Source: Holosporales bacterium (GTDB lineage: Bacteria; Pseudomonadota; Alphaproteobacteria; RUG11792). From it: DNA of 8,920 nucleotides. Location: contig JAITFF010000004.1 in the NCBI GenBank assembly GCA_031281515.1, positions 1 through 8,920 of the forward strand, given 5' to 3'. The notes beneath the pieces were generated by a model. It did not search any database. It was given only the letters and a program-made list of their open reading frames with translations, and had not been told where the DNA came from. Position 1 is the stretch's first letter. The number at the start of each line of letters is the position of its first letter. The position numbers and the translations under genes are program-made. Shown here piece after piece: positions 6,158 through 8,920 of this stretch.

Positions 6158-7597
6158 TTGGTCGTTAGAAGGTCAAACTTTGTCAGTATCTGCCTATTGG
6201 CCCTGGCAGTAGCCATCGCGCTCACCGAGTATGTAATGTACTCTCCATCGATTATCCCAGAAGTTTTGGATGAAGATCTTTTCACGAAAGATTCTGGAGT
6301 GATCGATGCCCCGGAGGAGCAGTATTCTGTCCCCAAGGATTTGGCGAGCAGTGAATCAGAGCGAGATGATGCCGACACCACTGAGAAAGTGGATACTCAG
6401 ATTGGTGCAACGCCTATACCACATGCCGATGCGGCTCCAGAATTGCCGTTCTCTGAATCTAAAGAACATACCGTCGTCATAAAAAGTGGGGATACCTTAG
6501 GGTCGGTGCTAAGTGGCCTCGGGTTCGGTAAGACTGAGGTATATCAGGCATCCAGTGCTCTCTCCAAAATCTTTAATCTGCGAAACCTAAAAGTCGGGCA
6601 AGAAGTGATTGTCAAAGGCGAAAGAGGTGCCGATGGTGATTTAATCTTGCTTGGCCTCGAAATTCGTCCAGATTACCGCTTTAGAATCGTCGTCGAAAAA
6701 AAGGGCGAAAGCTTCACGGCCAGAAAGGTGGATGTTCCCGTTAAGAGCGTAATTCGAAATATTTCGGGAACCATGGATCCGGCTTCCATTCATTACTCGT
6801 TAAAACAGTGTGGTGTTCAAGGAAAAGTCGCGAGCGAGGCCGTTCGCGTACTGAATCAGGTCGTTAATCTTCGTGATGCTAAGCGCCCCATCGATTTCGA
6901 ATTTTTGTGTGAATATTTTTACGATAACGATGGGCATATGGTGTCGACACCGGGGCTGCTATACGTATCGGTCCTGCACAACGGTAGAATTGTTAGGTTA
7001 TACAAATTCAAGGATAAGGACAATACGTGCGAATATGTTGACTCGAACGGTATGATTCTCAGCACGATTGCTAGGACCGGATCGATGCTGGCGCGTCCAC
7101 TGAGCTCTATGAAGGTTACATCTGGATTTGGATTACGGATTCACCCGATATCCGGGAGGCTCAAAGGACATACCGGAATTGACCTCTCAGCCAGGGTTGG
7201 AACTCCTATCCGTGCGGCCGCGAGCGGTGTCATCGTCAGGGCATCCAATTATTTTGGATACGGCAAATACGTTAAAATTAAGCACACGGAGACCGTCAGC
7301 ACCGCATACGGACATATGAGCAGAATCGCTGTGCGTAGCGGCCAACAAGTTTACCAGGGGCAGATTATTGGATACACCGGGGATACGGGCTATTCAAATG
7401 GTCCCCATTTGCATTATGAAGTTCTGAGAAATGGACGTCCTGTCAACCCATTGGCTTTCGTGAAGTACGAACCTCACAAGCTGTCTGGTTCCAAGCTTAC
7501 CAGATTTAACCGATTCAAAAGCAATGTAAATCTTCAAATTGTTGGCCTGACCCAATCGTCGGGAAAGGTTGTCAGCAGATCGAAAAAGTACTCGTAA
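6158..7597 (+). CDS. Membrane-anchored M23 murein endopeptidase (MepM/OapA-like)
   Basis: With the TTG at 6158 as start, this protein has 479 residues. A short basic end (VVRRSN) and a helix at about 8-28 anchor it in the inner membrane, followed by an acidic linker. A LysM/OapA-like domain at about 103-150 (HTVVIKSGDTLGSVLSGLG) should bind murein. After a long middle domain comes a full M23 peptidase domain from about residue 315 to 440. Its zinc site is intact: H338 and D342 in HTGID, H386 in YGHM, H417 and H419 in HLHYE. This is the architecture of MepM/YebA-type DD-endopeptidases that cut peptide crosslinks so that new strands can be inserted. A basic tail of about 45 residues ends in KSKKYS-like sequence. 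PBP1A starts 6 nt after its stop, so cutter and synthase are probably made together. Substrate specificity is inferred from the family. Confidence 0.92.
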   Translation: MVVRRSNFVSICLLALAVAIALTEYVMYSPSIIPEVLDEDLFTKDSGVIDAPEEQYSVPKDLASSESERDDADTTEKVDTQIGATPIPHADAAPELPFSESKEHTVVIKSGDTLGSVLSGLGFGKTEVYQASSALSKIFNLRNLKVGQEVIVKGERGADGDLILLGLEIRPDYRFRIVVEKKGESFTARKVDVPVKSVIRNISGTMDPASIHYSLKQCGVQGKVASEAVRVLNQVVNLRDAKRPIDFEFLCEYFYDNDGHMVSTPGLLYVSVLHNGRIVRLYKFKDKDNTCEYVDSNGMILSTIARTGSMLARPLSSMKVTSGFGLRIHPISGRLKGHTGIDLSARVGTPIRAAASGVIVRASNYFGYGKYVKIKHTETVSTAYGHMSRIAVRSGQQVYQGQIIGYTGDTGYSNGPHLHYEVLRNGRPVNPLAFVKYEPHKLSGSKLTRFNRFKSNVNLQIVGLTQSSGKVVSRSKKYS

Positions 7598-7603
7598 TTT
7601 TCG

Positions 7604-8920
7604 ATGCTCTTTAAGCAATTATCGAAGGTTTTTTTTTACTTCTTTAGCTTCCTGTTTCTAATTCTAGTCGCTGTGGCGGCCGTTTTTTTCTACTACGGAA
7701 GAAATTTGCCGAGTGAATCGACGTTATTGAACTACTCTCCTCCGGTCACGACAAAAGTGTATTCTTCCGAAAATGAATTAATTGAAGAATACGCGGTCGA
7801 GCGCAGAGTCATCATTCCGTTTCAAAAGATTCCATCGATAGTAAAAGGGGCATTCATCATCGCTGAAGATCGCGATTTTAATGAACACTCTGGTATCAGT
7901 TTCTATAGCCTATTAAGGGCTATCGTTGAGAATACCGCCAAAAAATCCTGGAATAAGAAACCAGCTGGGGGCTCGACTATAACTCAACAAATCGCCAAAA
8001 ATCTGTTGGTTGGAAATGAGCGCAGTCTGTCTAGAAAATGTCGTGAAGCAATCATGGCATTCAGAATAGAATCGACTATTAGTAAAGATAAAATTCTTGA
8101 AATATATTTAAATCAGTTATACTTAGGGAAAGGATGTTATGGGATCGTTGAAGCCTGTAATTATTATTTCGGAAAAAAAATAGAGGATATCGAACCTCAC
8201 GAAGCCGCGTGTCTAGCGGCTATACCAAGTGCTCCGTCAATTTATATAAATTCCAGGAACTCAGCTAAAATATTGGTAAAAAGAAACTCGATATTATATC
8301 AAATGAAAGATCTCGGATACATTTCCGATAAACAGTTAAAAGATTCGATTGCAAAACCAATAAATATTAAATCTAGAAAAGACAAGGTCTTTTCTCCATA
8401 TTTTTCTGATGAAATATTTAAAATTTTTTCTCAAGTAGTATCACGTGATGTATTTCCGAGATGCGGATTTTCAATCACAACAACGATGAATAAAAAAATT
8501 CAACATTGCGCGACGAAAGCTCTTGAAGATGGTCTCATCGATTTCACGAAAACGAAACCTTGGACTGGAACGATTCGTAACATCGCCAATGAATCGGAAC
8601 CTACCACGATACTATCTGACCTCAACGCCCACATACCGACCATCCTAAACAAAGTAACTCATTGCGTCGTCGTAGAAAATCGGGCTTCAGTGCTGGTATG
8701 CAAGGATTCAAATGATCAAACGATAAAAATACCGAAATCAGATAAATTTTACACGGATGCGCACTTAAAGATCGGGGATGTCGCGCTGTGTAGACGCATG
8801 GAGGACGGGACATACGAGCTGTTCCAGATGCCTGATGTTACCGGCGGAATAGCTGTCATGGACATGAGTAACGGAGACATTTTGGGGCTCTCAGGTGGTT
8901 TCAGTTTTGATATCAACTTC
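7604..8920 (+). CDS. mrcA: Penicillin-binding protein 1A, partial (cut by the window end)
   Basis: The frame is open from the ATG at 7604 to the last base, giving 439 codons with no stop. A membrane helix at about 10-31 precedes a complete GT51 glycosyltransferase domain. Its motifs are EDRDFNEHSG at 88-97 with catalytic Glu88, GGSTITQQIAKNL at 122-134, RKCRE at 144-148 with Glu148, KILEIYLNQLYLGKGCYG at 163-180, and AACLAAIPSAPS near 201-212. An OB-like insert typical of PBP1A follows, and the transpeptidase domain opens at about 414 with GGIAVMDMSNGDILGLSGGF. The window ends before the serine active-site motif. The enzyme polymerises lipid II into glycan and crosslinks it at the inner membrane. 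No Shine-Dalgarno sequence is visible before its ATG, which lies 6 nt after the M23 gene, so coupling is likely. Cysteines replace small residues at several GT51 positions (146, 178, 185, 203). Residues about 150-300 are encoded by markedly AT-rich DNA. Confidence 0.95.
   Translation, partial: MLFKQLSKVFFYFFSFLFLILVAVAAVFFYYGRNLPSESTLLNYSPPVTTKVYSSENELIEEYAVERRVIIPFQKIPSIVKGAFIIAEDRDFNEHSGISFYSLLRAIVENTAKKSWNKKPAGGSTITQQIAKNLLVGNERSLSRKCREAIMAFRIESTISKDKILEIYLNQLYLGKGCYGIVEACNYYFGKKIEDIEPHEAACLAAIPSAPSIYINSRNSAKILVKRNSILYQMKDLGYISDKQLKDSIAKPINIKSRKDKVFSPYFSDEIFKIFSQVVSRDVFPRCGFSITTTMNKKIQHCATKALEDGLIDFTKTKPWTGTIRNIANESEPTTILSDLNAHIPTILNKVTHCVVVENRASVLVCKDSNDQTIKIPKSDKFYTDAHLKIGDVALCRRMEDGTYELFQMPDVTGGIAVMDMSNGDILGLSGGFSFDINF

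Noticed and set aside
8041..8520. AT-rich part of PBP1A as horizontally acquired DNA
   Set aside because: The GT51 motifs continue in frame through the trough and no boundary or repeat flanks it.

Overview
The window looks like chromosomal core DNA from an alphaproteobacterium. The main evidence is gene order: surE, a LysM/M23 lipoprotein, yajC, secD and the start of secF lie in one minus-strand run. This is the alphaproteobacterial surE–(pcm)–nlpD-like–yajC–secDF neighbourhood, here without pcm or serS and with hemW at the head. A perfect TTAA-N7-TTAAC sequence of the CtrA-box type agrees with that class. GC is moderate, somewhat below half by eye, and uneven. Together with the compact gene packing this would fit a host-associated lineage (Rickettsiales or Holosporales type), but I cannot fix the order from this piece. 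I see no mobile element, rRNA, tRNA or CRISPR.

Layout. Positions 1-4948 are transcribed leftward as one tight unit: hemW (heme chaperone), surE (nucleotidase), a LysM + LytM lipoprotein with a degenerate zinc site, yajC, secD, and the first ten codons of secF. Junctions are 1 nt, a 4-nt overlap, 19 nt, 20 nt and 15 nt. Positions 4949-5101 form a divergent intergenic region with overlapping hairpins on the hemW side and the CtrA-type box on the other. Positions 5102-5830 (plus strand) encode an unrecognised single-pass membrane protein with an internal duplication. Positions 5831-6157 are non-coding and hold one good sigma-70-type promoter and a leader. Positions 6158-8920 (plus strand) carry a two-gene cell-wall unit: a membrane-anchored M23 endopeptidase with an intact zinc site, apparently starting at TTG, then a class A penicillin-binding protein (PBP1A) that runs off the right end.

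How the genes fit together. The left unit joins protein export (SecD, SecF, YajC) with an envelope lipoprotein that probably regulates murein hydrolases rather than cutting murein itself. The right unit pairs a probable murein cutter with a murein synthase, a sensible combination for wall growth. So the window holds one apparently dead and one apparently live LytM/M23 protein. The least explained element is the membrane protein at 5102-5830 with its CtrA-type box.
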